From: Chitinophagales bacterium
Lineage (GTDB): Bacteria; Bacteroidota; Bacteroidia; Chitinophagales; Chitinophagaceae
Length of the DNA stretch: 33,645 bases
Direction: 5' to 3'
NCBI GenBank assembly: GCA_015654695.1
Contig: JAATGJ010000175.1
Location: 1-33,645 of the forward strand
Of this stretch, positions 32,138 to 33,645 are shown piece after piece. Each line of letters starts with the position of its first letter. Position 1 is the first letter of the stretch. The translations under genes and the position numbers were made by a program. The notes under the pieces are model-generated. The model did not search any database. It worked only from the letters and a program-made list of their open reading frames with translations, and was not told the origin of the DNA.

Positions 32138-33645
32138 TATAAGGTTCGTTTTACTTCTTCCTGTTCGTAAGCTTCCACCACATCTCCTGCTTTATAATCG
32201 CTGTAATTTTTGATGGTCAGACCACATTCCATACCGGCCTGTACATCTTTTACATCATCTTTAAAACGTTTTAATGAAGCAAGTTCTGCATTGGCCCCTT
32301 CAGCCGTCGGGTAGATCACGATACCATCACGGATAAGGCGGACCTTTGAATCGCGTTTGATCTTACCGTCCCTGACATAACAACCAGCTACAGTAGCCTT
32401 ATCAAATTTGAACACATCCCTGATCTCCACGTTGGCTACGATCTTTTCCTGGATGGTTGGTTCAAGCATGCCTTCCATCGCACTCTTCACTTCTTCAATA
32501 GCATTGTAGATAATGGAGTACATCCGGATCTGGATACCTGCATTGTCAGCCAGTCTTGCCGCCTGCAATGAAGGACGAACATTGAACGCGATAACAATAG
32601 CATCTGACGCTTCGGCCAGCACGATATCGCTTTCATTGATCTGTCCAACTCCTTTGTGAATAACACTTACCAGTATTTCTGGTGTAGAAAGTTTTTGTAA
32701 TGAATCGCTCAATGCTTCTACGGAGCCATCCACATCACCTTTGATAATTATTTTCAGTTCTTTGAAATTACCAAGCGCCAGGCGGCGGCCGATCTCATCC
32801 AGGGTAATATGTTTCTTCGCCCGCATGCCCTGCTCTCTCAATATCTGCGCACGACGGTTGGCGATCTCTTTAGCATCCGCTTCATCTGCATATACCTTGA
32901 ATTTTTCACCAGCCTGCGGTGCACCATTCAATCCAAGTATAACAGCGGGAGCTGATGGTCCGGCTTCCTGTTGTTTTTTATTTCTTTCATTGAACATTGC
33001 CTTCACACGTCCGTAATGCTGGCCACTCACTATCAGGTCGCCAATCTTTAATGTTCCGTTTTCTACTAATAATGTTGCAACATAACCACGGCCTTTATCA
33101 AGAGAAGCTTCAATGATAGTACCAGTAGCTTCGCGGTCAGGGTTAGCTTTAAGATCAAGTACTTCAGCTTCCAGTAATATTTTTTCCAGCAACTTATCAA
33201 TGTTCAAACCGCTCTTGGCGGCTATCTGCTGACTTTGAAACTTGCCACCCCACTCTTCTACCAATATATTCATCTGGGAAAGCTGTTCGTATATTTTGGT
33301 CGGGTTAGCCCCGTCTTTATCAATTTTATTGATCGCAAAGATCATAGGTACGTTGGCAGCCTGTGCGTGACTGATCGCTTCGCGGGTTTGCGGCATCACT
33401 GCATCATCAGCCGCAATAACGATCACGGCGATATCAGTAACCTTTGCACCTCTTGCACGCATAGCGGTAAATGCTTCGTGACCTGGAGTATCCAGGAAAG
33501 TGATTTGTTTTCCGTCAGATACTTCTACCTGGTAAGCCCCGATGTGTTGCGTAATACCTCCGGCCTCACCAGCCACAACATTAGCGCTGCGGATGTAATC
33601 AAGCAGGGATGTTTTACCATGGTCAACGTGACCCATGATGGTAAC
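32137..33645 (-). CDS. infB: Translation initiation factor IF-2 (5' end outside window)
   Basis: At least 503 residues are visible, open to the right edge; the variable N-terminal region lies outside. The first visible residues read [17 protein letters not shown], containing G1 of the GTPase domain. G3 is DTPGHEAF and G4 is NKID, followed by domain II ([18 protein letters not shown]), domain III ([14 protein letters not shown]), and domain IV with [33 protein letters not shown]-2 places initiator tRNA on the 30S subunit and promotes subunit joining. It ends with the family-typical C-terminus ([21 protein letters not shown]). The downstream surA-like gene has its own promoter box. Confidence 0.97.
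   Translation of the reverse strand, partial: VTIMGHVDHGKTSLLDYIRSANVVAGEAGGITQHIGAYQVEVSDGKQITFLDTPGHEAFTAMRARGAKVTDIAVIVIAADDAVMPQTREAISHAQAANVPMIFAINKIDKDGANPTKIYEQLSQMNILVEEWGGKFQSQQIAAKSGLNIDKLLEKILLEAEVLDLKANPDREATGTIIEASLDKGRGYVATLLVENGTLKIGDLIVSGQHYGRVKAMFNERNKKQQEAGPSAPAVILGLNGAPQAGEKFKVYADEADAKEIANRRAQILREQGMRAKKHITLDEIGRRLALGNFKELKIIIKGDVDGSVEALSDSLQKLSTPEILVSVIHKGVGQINESDIVLAEASDAIVIAFNVRPSLQAARLADNAGIQIRMYSIIYNAIEEVKSAMEGMLEPTIQEKIVANVEIRDVFKFDKATVAGCYVRDGKIKRDSKVRLIRDGIVIYPTAEGANAELASLKRFKDDVKDVQAGMECGLTIKNYSDYKAGDVVEAYEQEEVKRTL

Noticed and set aside
1-33645. CRISPR array, tRNA or rRNA genes
   Set aside because: No regularly spaced direct repeats, cloverleaf-like segments or rRNA-like stretches were recognised on reading; a dedicated search was not possible.

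Overview
The window looks like chromosomal DNA of a Bacteroidota bacterium, probably Chitinophagaceae or a near relative. The reasons are: AT-leaning coding sequence; weak or absent Shine-Dalgarno sites; several perfect TAnnTTTG -7 boxes; a giant PKD protein with a gliding-motility/type IX type B C-terminal domain; and lineage-typical families (IPExxxVDY protein, PIF1-like helicase with HRDC and HTH tail, DUF6934-like protein). No rRNA, tRNA, CRISPR array or intact insertion sequence was seen. Both edges cut genes: a secreted LamG/Ig/propeller protein on the left and infB on the right.

Layout. 1-2.7 kb: 3' part of a large extracellular protein ending in seven propeller-like repeats, then terminator hairpins. 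2.7-6.6 kb: a small Cys4 protein (minus), ssb, a decayed GxxExxY-family gene bracketed by inverted repeats, and a PIF1-like helicase. 6.6-7.2 kb: non-coding, with a possible gene remnant. 7.2-10.3 kb: the most interesting unit, a tight three-gene operon coding for a stand-alone SET-domain protein, a D-Ala-D-Ala-ligase-like ATP-grasp enzyme, and an ATP-grasp enzyme fused to a second SET domain. 10.3-13.3 kb (minus): mnmG, an HNH-like protein of unknown role, and ybeY, with a perfect 21-bp stem palindrome between the last two. 13.4-14.2 kb: feoA and nadD. 14.2-19.9 kb: chromate transporter (minus), a secreted M20 amidohydrolase and a class A beta-lactamase-like hydrolase (plus), and feoB (minus). 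20.1-22.6 kb: M28 peptidase with a PDZ domain, IPExxxVDY protein, pterin carbinolamine dehydratase. 22.8-27.7 kb (minus): 1640-residue PKD adhesin. 27.7-29.2 kb: a degraded accessory zone with small ORFs, a truncated DUF6934-like gene and an IS3-type transposase remnant. 29.2-30.5 kb: PQQ-type sugar dehydrogenase. 30.6-33.6 kb (minus): SurA-like foldase and infB.

How the genes fit together. Most are housekeeping genes: translation and tRNA/rRNA processing, NAD synthesis, ferrous iron uptake with feoA and feoB split apart, and periplasmic peptide turnover. The SET/ATP-grasp operon does not belong to a pathway I recognise. Two ATP-grasp ligases and two SET domains in one transcript suggest ATP-driven amide or peptide bond formation coupled to methylation, on either a small peptide-like metabolite or a protein tail. 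That is inference; the domains and linkage are visible in the sequence.
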